Source of the DNA: Dryocola clanedunensis subsp. sulfonylureivorans
GTDB lineage: Bacteria; Pseudomonadota; Gammaproteobacteria; Enterobacterales; Enterobacteriaceae
Length of the DNA stretch: 64,000 nucleotides
Assembly: GCF_016756775.1 (NCBI RefSeq)
Contig: NZ_JAERMU010000009.1
Span: 150,712-214,711, forward strand
Direction of reading: 5' to 3'
Numbering within the stretch: position 1 is the first letter of the stretch; each line of letters opens with the position of its first letter. Positions 9,173 through 17,958 of this stretch are shown piece by piece. The notes below the pieces were generated by a model. It did no database searches, was not told where the DNA came from, and saw nothing but the letters and a program-made list of their open reading frames with translations. The position numbers and the translations under genes are program-made.

Positions 9173-10189
9173 TTAGTCCGGATAGCCTTGTGGGTGGCGA
9201 GACTGCCAGCGCCAGGTATCATCTGCCATTTCTTGCAGGGTACGGCTGACACGCCAGTTAAGTTCTTTATCGGCCTTGTTGGCATCGGCCCAGTACGCGG
9301 GCAGATCGCCGTCGCGACGCGGGGCAAAGTGATAATTCACCGGCTTGCCGCAGGCTTTGCTGAACGCGTTGATGACGTCCAGTACGCTGCTGCCAATACC
9401 TGCGCCGAGGTTATAAATATGCACGCCCGGTTTACCCTGCAGCGTCTGCATGGCGGCAACGTGGCCGTCGGCCAGATCCATGACGTGGATGTAATCGCGA
9501 ACGCCAGTCCCATCTTCTGTTGGATAGTCATTGCCGAACACCGCCAGCGAGTCACGACGTCCAACGGCAACTTGGGCGATATAAGGCATCAGGTTATTCG
9601 GAATGCCCTGCGGGTCTTCTCCCATGTCACCTGACGGATGCGCGCCAACCGGGTTGAAGTAACGCAGGAGCGCAACGCTCCAGTTCGGCTGCGCTTTTTG
9701 CAGGTCTGCGAGAATTTGTTCAACCATGAGCTTGCTGCGGCCATAAGGGCTGGCAGGGGTGCCGGTCGGGAAGCTTTCAACGTAAGGGATTTGCGGCTGA
9801 TCACCGTAGACGGTGGCGGAGGAGCTAAAAATGAAGTTGGTGACGTTGGCCGCCCGCATGGCGGAGATCAGTCGCAGGGTGCCGGTCACGTTGTTGTCGT
9901 AATATTCCAGCGGTTTGTTGACTGACTCCCCTACGGCCTTAAGCCCGGCGAAGTGGATAACGGCTTCAATTTGGTGGTCGTGGAAAATTTCCGCCAGCAG
10001 GCCTTCGTCGCGGATATCGCCGTCGATAAACAGCGGCTTTTTCCCGCCCAGACGTTCAATGACCGGCAGTACGCTGCGCTTGCTGTTACACAGATTATCC
10101 AGAATGACGACGTCGTGGCCGTTTTGCAGCAGCTGCACGCAGGTATGACTGCCAATGTAACCGCTACCACCTGTTACCAGAACTCTCAT
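9173..10189 (-). CDS. galE: UDP-glucose 4-epimerase
   Basis: NAD-dependent short-chain dehydrogenase-type epimerase that interconverts UDP-glucose and UDP-galactose. The 338 residues start MRVLVTGGSGYIG, the dinucleotide-binding loop, and carry the catalytic FSSSATVYGD serine and the YGRSK tyrosine-lysine pair. The frame is open 14 codons further upstream, but this ATG has GGAG 6 bp before it and matches E. coli GalE exactly. It is the first gene of galETKM. The internal operator OI lies in its first codons. Confidence 0.97.
   Translation of the reverse strand: MRVLVTGGSGYIGSHTCVQLLQNGHDVVILDNLCNSKRSVLPVIERLGGKKPLFIDGDIRDEGLLAEIFHDHQIEAVIHFAGLKAVGESVNKPLEYYDNNVTGTLRLISAMRAANVTNFIFSSSATVYGDQPQIPYVESFPTGTPASPYGRSKLMVEQILADLQKAQPNWSVALLRYFNPVGAHPSGDMGEDPQGIPNNLMPYIAQVAVGRRDSLAVFGNDYPTEDGTGVRDYIHVMDLADGHVAAMQTLQGKPGVHIYNLGAGIGSSVLDVINAFSKACGKPVNYHFAPRRDGDLPAYWADANKADKELNWRVSRTLQEMADDTWRWQSRHPQGYPD
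10155..10170. promoter_or_regulatory. Internal gal operator OI
   Basis: On the minus strand this reads GTGGTAGCGGTTACAT, identical to what I recall for E. coli galOI, within codons 7-12 of galE. Together with OE it allows GalR-mediated DNA looping in E. coli; the same is inferred here. Confidence 0.85.
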
Positions 10190-10283
10190 TTTTCGCTCCA
10201 TTACGGCTATGGTATGTATTAACCTTAGCATAACAGAGAAGCAAAAAGTGTGACACGGGATAAATTAGTGGAATCGTTTACAC
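10190..10283 (-). promoter_or_regulatory. gal promoter region with operator OE and CRP site
   Basis: OE at 10268-10283 reads GTGTAAACGATTCCAC on the minus strand, the same as E. coli galOE. Next comes a CRP-type GTGTCACACTTT segment. The -10 elements are TATGCT (P2) and the overlapping TAAGGT (P1), in the E. coli layout. The distance between OE and OI centres is 113 bp, near the loop length known for E. coli. Confidence 0.85.
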
Positions 10284-10410
10284 TCGTGGTTTCTCAGGGG
10301 AATCCGAAGTGAAAAATGATTATAAAACAAATACGCGCGGAAGTAGCGTTGAGGGGAGTCTGAAAGTCAGTCGGGCAGCCGTAAGGGCCTGCCCAACGCG
10401 GGAGAGAAGC

Positions 10411-11880
10411 TTATAAATCTTCAAACTCGTAGCGATAATTTTCGCCGTCGGCCACAAAGCTAAGCCGCTTTGTGATGCATTCGGGCGCGTCTTCCGCATG
10501 ATGAGAAACAAACAGCAGCTGCGTTTCGCCTTCGCCAATCAAAATGTCGACAAAGCGGCGAACGAGCTGGCGGTTAAGCGGGTCAAGGCCCTGAAGCGGT
10601 TCATCCAGAATCAGCACGGTAGGGTGCTTGACCAGCGCACGGGCGATAAGCGCCAGACGTTGCTGACCCCAGGAGAGGCTATGGAAGGGCGCATCGGCAA
10701 TCGCGTTGTTCATACCCAGCATGTTCAGCCACTCGCGGGTCAGCTTCTGCTGGCGGTCCGATACGGCCTGATAGATGCCGATGGAATCGAAGAAGCCGGA
10801 AAGAATCACGTTACGCACGGAGGTACTGACGCGATACTCCAGATGCAGGCTGCTGCTGACATAGCCGATGTGCTTTTTAATGTCCCAGATGGTTTCACCG
10901 CTGCCGCGGCGGCGGCCAAACAGTGTCAGATCGTTGCTGTAGCCCTGGGGATGATCGCCGGTAACCAGGCTCAGCAACGTTGATTTGCCTGCGCCGTTCG
11001 GCCCGATAATTTGCCAGTGCTCGCCAGGGTTCACGGTCCATGAGAGCTTATGCAGAATAGGTTTGTCATTATAGGTAACGACGCCATCGCGCAAAATGAT
11101 ACGCGGCTCACCTTCCGGGAGGGCATAGCGGGCGCTCGGGTCGTCTGCTTCCGGCAGCGCTACGCCAGCCAGCTTTTCGCTGTGCGCCAGTTGGGCAATC
11201 AGCGCCTGCTCCAGCAGCTTTTTCTTTTCACCAGTCTCAATCAGCGTGCAGTCAGCCAGCACGCCGGCGTGCTCTACGAAATCCGGGATCTCGTCAAAGC
11301 GATTGAGGACTAAGACCAGCGTATAGCCGTGGTCGCTCAACTCCCCCAGCAGACCGGCAAGCTGTTCGCGAGACTTCACGTCCAGGCCGTCGAAAGGTTC
11401 ATCAAGAATCAATAAATCCGGTTTTGGCATCAGCGCCTGGCACAGCAGGGTTTTGCGCGTTTCACCGGTTGAAAGATATTTAAAACGGCGGGTCAGAAGA
11501 TGCTGGATGCCAAACAGCGTGGCCAGCTTTTCACAGCGTTCGGGATCCTGCACTTCATCCTGAATAATTTCTGCCGTGGTGCGCCCGGTATCCTCTTCGT
11601 CAGGGCTGAGCATATCGGTATTGTTGCGCTGCCACTCGTCGCCAACCAGCTTCTGAAGCTGTTCAAAAGAGAGGAGTGCGACGCGCGAGAAATCGCCGCT
11701 GCGTTCGCCTTTTAACAGCGGTAGCGTGCCTGCCAGGGCGCGAGCCAGTGCGGATTTACCGCTGCCGTTCGCGCCGACAAACGCCCAGCTTTCACCGGAG
11801 CGAAGGGTCAGATGGTTGAGAGAAAGAGTTTTCGTGTCACCAAGGCGAAATGAACCTTGCGAAATATGCAACGCAGACAT
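10411..11880 (-). CDS. modF: ModF, tandem ABC ATPase of the molybdate region
   Basis: A protein of 489 residues with two ABC cassettes in one chain. Walker A motifs are GANGSGKSA near residue 40 and GPNGAGKST near residue 295; Walker B motifs are LLILDEPFD and LILDEPLQG. The first half has an STGETRK signature and the second SLSWGQQR. It has no membrane domain. ModF is linked to molybdenum metabolism by position after modE, but its precise job is unknown. It follows modE by 75 bp in the same direction. Confidence 0.94.
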   Translation of the reverse strand: MSALHISQGSFRLGDTKTLSLNHLTLRSGESWAFVGANGSGKSALARALAGTLPLLKGERSGDFSRVALLSFEQLQKLVGDEWQRNNTDMLSPDEEDTGRTTAEIIQDEVQDPERCEKLATLFGIQHLLTRRFKYLSTGETRKTLLCQALMPKPDLLILDEPFDGLDVKSREQLAGLLGELSDHGYTLVLVLNRFDEIPDFVEHAGVLADCTLIETGEKKKLLEQALIAQLAHSEKLAGVALPEADDPSARYALPEGEPRIILRDGVVTYNDKPILHKLSWTVNPGEHWQIIGPNGAGKSTLLSLVTGDHPQGYSNDLTLFGRRRGSGETIWDIKKHIGYVSSSLHLEYRVSTSVRNVILSGFFDSIGIYQAVSDRQQKLTREWLNMLGMNNAIADAPFHSLSWGQQRLALIARALVKHPTVLILDEPLQGLDPLNRQLVRRFVDILIGEGETQLLFVSHHAEDAPECITKRLSFVADGENYRYEFEDL

Positions 11881-11955
11881 GTGTCATCCCATTTTATGCA
11901 GTAATAACCTCAGCATTACGGAATGTCTGCGTGCTTGTCAATTCTCACGGTGGAT

Positions 11956-12747
11956 TTAGCACAGTGTGGCGATAATCACTCGGTCAGCATTAAAAAATGC
12001 TACGACCTCAGAGCCTTCAGCCAGTTGCTGCTGCTCTACCACACCGTTTGGCACTGTGGCGCACAAGGTCTGACCGTCAGGAAGCTGTACCAGCACTTCG
12101 CTCTGATCTGCGCCTTGCTGGATGCTCTGAACTTTGCCCGACAAACGGTTATCCGCCTGGCCTGCACGGTTTTCATCGGTGGTAATCTCGACCCACGGGG
12201 CTTTAATTAGTACCAGCACCTCTTTACCTTCGCTCAGACTAAGACGCTCTGCGCTTTGGCGAGTGATAGCCGCTTTGAGCTGCGTGGTGCCGTCGGCCAG
12301 CAGAATGTCGATATGCTGCTGAATCTGTTCGCTGTCGCGGTGCAGCACCGTACCAAAAAGCTGGTTACGGGCGCTGGTTTGCAGGGAGAAACGGGAGATC
12401 GCCGCCAGCAGACTGTCCAGCGGCAGGGCATCATCGCGCAGCACATCAAACGCTTTCTGCTGGATTTGCGCGAGCAGTTCGTAAAGCTGGATCAGCCTCT
12501 CACCGTAGCGCGTTACAATGGCTCCGCCGCCACCTTTACCCCCGGTCGCACGCTCCACCAGCGTATCTTCGGTGAGCTGGTTCATCTCATTTATTGCATC
12601 CCAGGCGCTTTTATAGCTGATACCCGCAAGTTTAGCCCCCTGGCTAATAGAGCCAGTGTGCTGTATCTGTTTTAATAGCGCGATGCGACGAGGATCGGCG
12701 AACAGCCGCTGCTGGAGCTTCAGCGTGAGTAAGATTTCAGCCTGCAT
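11956..12747 (-). CDS. modE: Molybdate-responsive regulator ModE
   Basis: Transcription factor that binds molybdate, represses modABC and activates genes such as moaA. The 263 residues have an N-terminal winged-helix domain (SGAK-type helix ISQGAKLAGISYKSAWDAIN, then the glycine-rich GGKGGGGAIVTR wing) and two C-terminal Mop/TOBE repeats (SARNQLFGTV and ADNRLSGKVQSI). ATG at 12747 matches E. coli MQAEILLTLKLQQ and has GAGAGG upstream. It diverges from acrZ-modABC, whose operator carries a clear ModE box. Confidence 0.96.
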   Translation of the reverse strand: MQAEILLTLKLQQRLFADPRRIALLKQIQHTGSISQGAKLAGISYKSAWDAINEMNQLTEDTLVERATGGKGGGGAIVTRYGERLIQLYELLAQIQQKAFDVLRDDALPLDSLLAAISRFSLQTSARNQLFGTVLHRDSEQIQQHIDILLADGTTQLKAAITRQSAERLSLSEGKEVLVLIKAPWVEITTDENRAGQADNRLSGKVQSIQQGADQSEVLVQLPDGQTLCATVPNGVVEQQQLAEGSEVVAFFNADRVIIATLC

Positions 12748-12876
12748 AACCTCTCCGGTCAAAGGAAAACGCTATTTTCCTCTATTGCGGGGCCGCGGGC
12801 AAATGGCACAAAAGGAGGGTGCGTTTTTCTGCCAGCCCGGTAGAATAGACCCTCTCACTTTTCACTTGAGGCAATC

Positions 12877-13029
12877 ATGTTAGAGTTACTGAAAAGTCTG
12901 GTATTTGCCGTGATCATGGTGCCTGTTGTGATGGCAGTGATCCTCGGTCTGATCTACGGATTGGGTGAAGTCTTCAACGTCTTCTCAAAAGTTGGTCACC
13001 GTGACCAGCAGCCAAAACAGCACCATTGA
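12877..13029 (+). CDS. acrZ: AcrZ, small membrane partner of AcrAB-TolC
   Basis: A 50-residue single-helix inner-membrane protein matching E. coli AcrZ (49 aa): [20 protein letters not shown], then a short cytosolic tail ending in [10 protein letters not shown]. AcrZ binds AcrB and alters which drugs the pump exports. The ATG has a GAGG ribosome site 8 bp upstream. The gene lies between divergent modE and modABC and ends in a strong terminator, duplicated around repeat copy B. Confidence 0.94.
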   Translation: MLELLKSLVFAVIMVPVVMAVILGLIYGLGEVFNVFSKVGHRDQQPKQHH

Positions 13030-13037
13030 TTCTTAAG

Positions 13038-13061
13038 CGCCCGCATTCGCGGGCGTTTTTT
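13038..13061 (+). terminator. acrZ terminator, first copy
   Basis: Stem CGCCCGC/GCGGGCG with an ATTC loop followed by six T. The same 18-base stem-loop is repeated exactly at 13203-13220, on the far side of repeat copy B. Confidence 0.9.
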
Positions 13062-13200
13062 ATTGCTGACAAAAAAGGAAAAAGCGTGGTTTTTCCTTTT
13101 TTGTGTTTATCAGCCGAAAATCAATAAATCGATTTCCCTTGTTATTTTTCTGATGCGATCTAATCGCTTCGTTACCGTTAAGAGTTTGTCATTAGTCTGG
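13062..13200 (+). repeat. 139-bp terminator-associated repeat, copy B
   Basis: The same 139-bp element as copies A and C, with identical length but the most diverged sequence. The main hairpin here is AAAAAAGGAAAAA/TTTTTCCTTTTTT around GCGTGG. Against copies A and C both arms change together (AAAGAAGG to AAAAAAGG and CCTTCTTT to CCTTTTTT), so pairing is kept. It ends ATTAGTCTGG and abuts the second acrZ terminator stem. No gene is present in the 294-bp gap between acrZ and modA. Confidence 0.9.
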
Positions 13201-13202
13201 GA

Positions 13203-13223
13203 CGCCCGCATTCGCGGGCGTTT
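13203..13223 (+). terminator. acrZ terminator stem, second copy
   Basis: Exact repeat of the CGCCCGC/GCGGGCG stem-loop, followed by only three T. It appears to be the duplicated target of repeat copy B. Confidence 0.8.
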
Positions 13224-13279
13224 CGCATTAAAGCCCCTGCATTTTCTGCCGATAAGATCTGTATATTCCTGTTCAGTCT

Positions 13280-13303
13280 CGTTATATTAGCGAATACATA
13301 ACG
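13280..13303. promoter_or_regulatory. ModE operator of modABC
   Basis: Palindromic site with outer arms CGTTATAT and TACATAACG, the ModE consensus known from E. coli modA, 21 bp before the modA start. It predicts repression of the transporter when ModE holds molybdate. Confidence 0.88.
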
Positions 13304-13323
13304 AAACTCAGTGGAGTAAAAAG

Positions 13324-14097
13324 ATGGCTAAGCAATGGGTACGTCTCGCTGTTGGCGCAGCACTAAGCATCACACTGGCAGGTCAGGCATTGGCTGATAA
13401 CAGCAAAATTACCGTTTTCGCTGCGGCGTCGCTGACCAACGCGATGCAGGATATCGCCACGCAGTACCAGAAGGGGAAAAATGTCGAAGTGGCTTCTTCC
13501 TTTGCCTCTTCTTCTACGCTTGCCCGTCAGATTGAAGCGGGAGCGCCTGCGGATCTGTATATTTCTGCCGATCAAAAATGGATGGATTACGCGGTAAGCA
13601 AAGACGCGATTAAAACCGACAGCCGCGAAACGCTGCTGGGCAATAGCCTGGTTGTCGTGGCGCCAAAAGACAGCAAGCAGGGTCGCGTTGATATCAACGG
13701 AAAAACAGACTGGGCTGCGCTGCTGAAGGGCGGGCGTCTGGCCGTTGGCGATCCCGATCATGTTCCGGCTGGCATCTACGCCAAAGAAGCGCTGCAAAAA
13801 CTTGGCGCATGGGATACTTTGTCTCCGAAACTTGCCCCGGCTGAAGACGTGCGCGGCGCGCTTGCTCTGGTTGAACGAGACGAAACTCCGCTTGGCATTG
13901 TCTACGGCTCTGACGCGGTCGCCAGCAAGGGCGTGAAGGTTGTGGGGACTTTCCCGGAAGACTCCCACAAGAAAGTGGAATACCCTATTGCGATTGTTAA
14001 AGGCCACGATAACCCAACCGTTACCGCGTTCTATGGCTACCTGAAAGGACCGGAAGCGGCTGCAATCTTCCAACGTTACGGATTTACGACGAAATAA
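13324..14097 (+). CDS. modA: Molybdate-binding periplasmic protein ModA
   Basis: Solute-binding protein of the high-affinity molybdate ABC importer. The 257 residues begin with a Sec signal peptide (hydrophobic VRLAVGAALSITLAGQALA, cleavage after ALA). The mature part has the oxyanion-binding motif FAAASLTNAMQDI and the SSFASSSTLARQIEAGAPADLY segment of the family. The stop codon overlaps the modB start by one base (TAATG), so the two are translationally coupled. Confidence 0.97.
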   Translation: MAKQWVRLAVGAALSITLAGQALADNSKITVFAAASLTNAMQDIATQYQKGKNVEVASSFASSSTLARQIEAGAPADLYISADQKWMDYAVSKDAIKTDSRETLLGNSLVVVAPKDSKQGRVDINGKTDWAALLKGGRLAVGDPDHVPAGIYAKEALQKLGAWDTLSPKLAPAEDVRGALALVERDETPLGIVYGSDAVASKGVKVVGTFPEDSHKKVEYPIAIVKGHDNPTVTAFYGYLKGPEAAAIFQRYGFTTK

Positions 14098-14789
14098 TGA
14101 TATTGACCGATCCCGAATGGCAGGCGGTGCTGCTGAGCCTGAAAGTCTCCACCCTTGCGGTACTGTTTAGCCTGCCTTTTGGGATCCTTCTTGCCTGGGT
14201 GCTGGTGCGATGCCGCTTCCCGGGCAAAGCCTTACTCGACAGTATTATCCATCTTCCTCTCGTGCTTCCCCCCGTTGTCGTGGGCTACCTGCTGCTGGTG
14301 GCGATGGGGCGCCGTGGTTTTCTGGGCTCGTGGATTTACGACGTCTTTGGCATGACTTTCGCCTTTAGCTGGCGCGGTGCTGTATTAGCCGCGGCCGTGA
14401 TGTCCTTCCCGCTGATGGTGCGGGCGATTCGCCTGGCGCTCGAAGGGGTGGATATCAAACTCGAACAGGCCGCCCGCACTCTCGGGGCCGGGCGCTGGCG
14501 AGTGTTTTGCACGATTACGCTACCGCTTACCTTACCGGGCATTATCGCCGGTACCGTGCTGGCTTTTGCCCGCTCATTGGGCGAGTTCGGCGCGACCATT
14601 ACCTTTGTTTCCAACATTCCGGGGGAAACCCGCACTATCCCATCGGCAATGTACACCCTGATTCAGACCCCTGGTGGTGAGAGTGCAGCCGCACGGCTGT
14701 GCGTTATCTCCATCGTACTGGCGATGATCTCGCTGCTGGTGGCCGAATGGCTGGCGCGTCAGAGCCGCAAAAGAATAGGGGCTGAGTGA
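14097..14789 (+). CDS. modB: Molybdate ABC transporter permease ModB
   Basis: Inner-membrane channel of the ModABC importer. The 230 residues form about five or six helices, with the ABC-permease EAA motif [15 protein letters not shown] at about residues 122-136, which contacts ModC. The start overlaps the modA stop and the stop overlaps the modC start, so the three genes are a tightly coupled operon. Confidence 0.97.
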   Translation: MILTDPEWQAVLLSLKVSTLAVLFSLPFGILLAWVLVRCRFPGKALLDSIIHLPLVLPPVVVGYLLLVAMGRRGFLGSWIYDVFGMTFAFSWRGAVLAAAVMSFPLMVRAIRLALEGVDIKLEQAARTLGAGRWRVFCTITLPLTLPGIIAGTVLAFARSLGEFGATITFVSNIPGETRTIPSAMYTLIQTPGGESAAARLCVISIVLAMISLLVAEWLARQSRKRIGAE

Positions 14790-15847
14790 TGCTTGAACTT
14801 AATTTTGTCCAGACGCTGGGTGACCACCGCCTGGCGATCAACGAAACGCTGCCAGGGGCGGGGATCACGGCGGTATTCGGCGTATCCGGTGCAGGAAAAA
14901 CATCGCTGATCAACGCCATCAGCGGTCTGACTCGTCCGCAAGAGGGCAGGATTGTGCTCAACGATCGCGTCCTGAGCGATACAGAAAGCAGACGCTTTCT
15001 GGCACCGGAAAAGCGGCGAATTGGCTATGTCTTCCAGGATGCGCGCCTGTTCCCGCACTACAGGGTTCGCGGCAATCTGAAGTACGGCATGGTGAAAAGT
15101 GCGGCGGACCAGTTCGATAAGCTGGTGGCGCTGCTGGGGATTGAAGATTTATTAGATCGTTTCCCCTGGAGCCTGTCAGGCGGCGAAAAACAGCGCGTGG
15201 CTATCGGGCGTGCATTGCTGACGTCGCCGGAGCTGCTGCTGCTGGACGAACCGCTGGCCTCGCTGGACATCCCCCGTAAACGCGAACTACTGCCCTATCT
15301 GCAGCGGCTGGCTCGCGAAATTAACATCCCGATGCTCTACGTCAGCCACTCTCTGGAAGAGATCCTCCATCTGGCTGATAAGGTGCTGGTGCTGGACGGT
15401 GGCGAGGTAAAAGCTTTCGGGCAGCTCGAGGAGGTCTGGGGCAGCAGCGTGATGCACCCCTGGCTGCCCAAAGAGCAGCAAAGCAGCGTTCTGAAAGTCA
15501 CGGTGATTGAGCATCATCCCCACTACGCCATGACGGCCCTGGCGTTGGGCGATCAGCACCTGTGGGTCAACAAGCTGGATAAGCCGCTGCAGTCACCGCT
15601 GCGCATTCGCATTCAGGCTTCCGACGTTTCGCTGATCCTCCAGCCGCCGGTTCACAGCAGTATTCGTAACGTTTTAAGAGCGAAGGTTGCCCAGTGCTTT
15701 GATGATGAAGGGCAGGTAGAAGTCCAGCTTGAGGTGGGAGGCAGAATTCTCTGGGCGCGCATCAGCCGCTGGGCGCGGGATGAGCTGGCTATCAAACCGG
15801 GACTCTGGCTGTACGCGCAGGTGAAAAGCGTGTCGATAACGACCTGA
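14789..15847 (+). CDS. modC: Molybdate ABC transporter ATPase ModC
   Basis: ATPase that powers molybdate import. The 352 residues have Walker [10 protein letters not shown], signature LSGGEKQRV, Walker [10 protein letters not shown] and the switch histidine in [10 protein letters not shown]-terminal TOBE/Mop domain (about residues 290-352) can bind molybdate. The ATG at 14789 overlaps the modB TGA; a GTG one codon earlier is less likely. REP-type sequence follows the stop. Confidence 0.97.
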   Translation: MLELNFVQTLGDHRLAINETLPGAGITAVFGVSGAGKTSLINAISGLTRPQEGRIVLNDRVLSDTESRRFLAPEKRRIGYVFQDARLFPHYRVRGNLKYGMVKSAADQFDKLVALLGIEDLLDRFPWSLSGGEKQRVAIGRALLTSPELLLLDEPLASLDIPRKRELLPYLQRLAREINIPMLYVSHSLEEILHLADKVLVLDGGEVKAFGQLEEVWGSSVMHPWLPKEQQSSVLKVTVIEHHPHYAMTALALGDQHLWVNKLDKPLQSPLRIRIQASDVSLILQPPVHSSIRNVLRAKVAQCFDDEGQVEVQLEVGGRILWARISRWARDELAIKPGLWLYAQVKSVSITT

Positions 15848-15855
15848 CGGACTTT

Positions 15856-15885
15856 GCCGGATGATCCTGCGCTTATCTGACCTAC
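15856..15885 (+). repeat. REP-like palindromic sequence
   Basis: GCCGGATGATCC followed by TGCGCTTATCTGACCTAC, a degenerate repetitive extragenic palindrome. A second half-unit (GATAAGCGCAGCGTCAGCC) follows at about 15905-15923. It lies between modC and ybhA, which converge. Confidence 0.65.
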
Positions 15886-15937
15886 ATTTTGGCGATGGGA
15901 GAGTGATAAGCGCAGCGTCAGCCACCGTTTAGTACAG

Positions 15938-16756
15938 TTAGATTAAATGCTTATAAATCGTCTCGGCGATACCCGCTTCCAGGTTTGTGCCAATGACCAG
16001 GTCAGCTCGAGCTTTAATGGCTTCGTCGGCGTTGCCCATCGCGACGCCAAGGCCTGCCGCCTCCAGCATACTCAGGTCGTTAAAATTATCGCCAAACGCA
16101 ATCACCTGCGCCATAGAAAGACCTTCGGACTCAACCCACTGCGCCAGACGTTTACCCTTGCTGTTGCCGCTTTGCGCCACGTCGACCTGATCGTGCCAGG
16201 ACCACTCGCAAGCCAGTCCAAGCTGCTGTTCAACGGAGCGGGCGAAGTTTTGCAGCTTCGGAATATCTTCACCGGTTAGCGCAAATTTCCAGATAGCCTC
16301 CACCTGATCCACAGCTTCGCGCAGGGAATCTACATGGCGGAACACCGGCCTTTGAGCTTCCGGCAGCGACTGCGCCCAGTTTTCGGTGCGCTGGACATGG
16401 CCTGTCGGGCGCTGATAAAGCATCTCGTTATCCACGTACATCAACCCATTCACGTCATGGGCATCGAGTAAATCAATGAGTTGTGCGGCTTGCTCAGGCC
16501 TGAGAGGATCGGCGCTCAGCACCTTTTTTGCATGATAATCATACAAATAGGTGCCATTACAGCAAATTGCAGGTGTATCTAAAGCCAGTGCCTGATAAAA
16601 AGGATGAATGGCAACGTGATGGCGACCGGTCACGATGACCACTTTGTAGCCCGACTCGCGGGCGCACTCAAGCGCCGCCAGCGACGCCGGCAGAATGGTT
16701 TTTTGCGGCGTCAGGAGGGTGCCGTCCAGATCAAGGGCGATTACTCGATAAGTCAT
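15938..16756 (-). CDS. ybhA: HAD-superfamily phosphatase YbhA (pyridoxal phosphatase)
   Basis: A 272-residue Cof-type HAD phosphatase. The catalytic aspartates are in ALDLDGTLL near the N-terminus and the metal-binding motif GDNFNDLSM near residue 215. The mobile C2 cap domain lies between. E. coli YbhA dephosphorylates pyridoxal 5'-phosphate and fructose 1,6-bisphosphate; the same is assumed from similarity. It is a single gene, divergent from pgl. Confidence 0.92.
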   Translation of the reverse strand: MTYRVIALDLDGTLLTPQKTILPASLAALECARESGYKVVIVTGRHHVAIHPFYQALALDTPAICCNGTYLYDYHAKKVLSADPLRPEQAAQLIDLLDAHDVNGLMYVDNEMLYQRPTGHVQRTENWAQSLPEAQRPVFRHVDSLREAVDQVEAIWKFALTGEDIPKLQNFARSVEQQLGLACEWSWHDQVDVAQSGNSKGKRLAQWVESEGLSMAQVIAFGDNFNDLSMLEAAGLGVAMGNADEAIKARADLVIGTNLEAGIAETIYKHLI

Positions 16757-16897
16757 TTACTATTCCAGTCAAATTCAAGCCGTAAGGTCTAAGCCGATGG
16801 TACACCGCCTGGCGCATTGTGCAAAATTGCGACCCAGGGCGGCAAAACGGACTACCCTTGTGACTATTACTCAAGACGTTGGGAGGAACGAGATTTC

Positions 16898-17896
16898 ATG
16901 AAACAAACAGTCTATACCGCCAGCCCCGAAAGCCAGCAAATTCATGTCTGGTCACTGAATTCACAGGGCGAGCTGACGCTCGTACAGGTGGTGGATGCCC
17001 CAGGCCAGGTCCAGCCGATGGTTATCAGCCCCGATAAGCGCTTCCTGTATGTCGGGGTGCGCCCTGAATTCCGGGTGATAGCCTACCGTATCGCGCCGGA
17101 TGATGGCCGTCTGAGCGAAGCCGGTGCCGCCGCGCTGCCGGGTAGCCCAACGCATATCTCCACCGATCGTCAGGGTAAATTCCTGTTCAGCGCTTCTTAC
17201 AACGCGGGAAGCGTCAGCGTGACCCCGCTGGGTCAGGACGGCCTGCCGGGTAACGTCGTGTTCCAGGCTGAAGGGCTGGAAGGCTGCCACTCGGCGAACA
17301 TCTCCCCGGACAACCGCACGCTGTGGGTTCCTGCGCTGAAACAAGATCGTATTTGCCTGTTCACGCTGTCTGACGATGGCACGCTGACGGCACAGACCCC
17401 GGCGGAAGTCGCTACCGTAGAAGGTGCTGGCCCGCGCCATATGGCGTTCCATCCCAATCAGCAGTACGCGTACTGCGTCAACGAGCTGAACGGCTCTGTG
17501 GACGTATGGGAGCTGAAGGATCCTAACGGTAAAATCGAATGCGTACAGACGCTGGACATGATGCCGCCGGACTTCTCGGACACCCGCTGGGCGGCAGATA
17601 TCCATATCACCCCTGACGGACGTCATCTCTATACCTGTGACCGCACCGCCAGCACTATTACCGTTTTCAGCGTCTCAGAAGACGGCAGCGTGCTGGCCAT
17701 CGAAGGCTACCAGCCGACGGAAACCCAGCCACGCGGTTTCAACGTCGACCATAGCGGTAACTATCTGATTGCAGCGGGGCAGAAGTCCCACCATATTGCG
17801 GTCTATGAAATTAAAGGTGAGCAGGGCTTACTGGAAGAGAAAGGGCGTTATGCCGTTGGTCAGGGGCCAATGTGGGTCGTGGTTAACGCACATTAA
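16898..17896 (+). CDS. pgl: 6-phosphogluconolactonase
   Basis: Seven-bladed beta-propeller enzyme that hydrolyses 6-phosphogluconolactone in the pentose phosphate pathway. The 332 residues show repeated blade motifs ([50 protein letters not shown]). The frame is open upstream of 16898, but this ATG gives [14 protein letters not shown], identical in register to E. coli Pgl, with GGAGG upstream. A bidirectional terminator separates it from ybhC. Confidence 0.95.
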   Translation: MKQTVYTASPESQQIHVWSLNSQGELTLVQVVDAPGQVQPMVISPDKRFLYVGVRPEFRVIAYRIAPDDGRLSEAGAAALPGSPTHISTDRQGKFLFSASYNAGSVSVTPLGQDGLPGNVVFQAEGLEGCHSANISPDNRTLWVPALKQDRICLFTLSDDGTLTAQTPAEVATVEGAGPRHMAFHPNQQYAYCVNELNGSVDVWELKDPNGKIECVQTLDMMPPDFSDTRWAADIHITPDGRHLYTCDRTASTITVFSVSEDGSVLAIEGYQPTETQPRGFNVDHSGNYLIAAGQKSHHIAVYEIKGEQGLLEEKGRYAVGQGPMWVVVNAH

Positions 17897-17902
17897 TCTC
17901 CG

Positions 17903-17946
17903 CTGAAAACAAAAAACCTCGCCGCGGCGAGGTTTTTTGTTTTCAG
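17903..17946. terminator. Bidirectional terminator between pgl and ybhC
   Basis: A perfect 44-base palindrome: 22-base arms starting CTGAAAAC and centred on CGCCG|CGGCG, with A-run and T-run on either side of the GC core. It can stop transcription from both strands. Confidence 0.92.
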
Positions 17947-17958
17947 TGAGAAGTGAAA

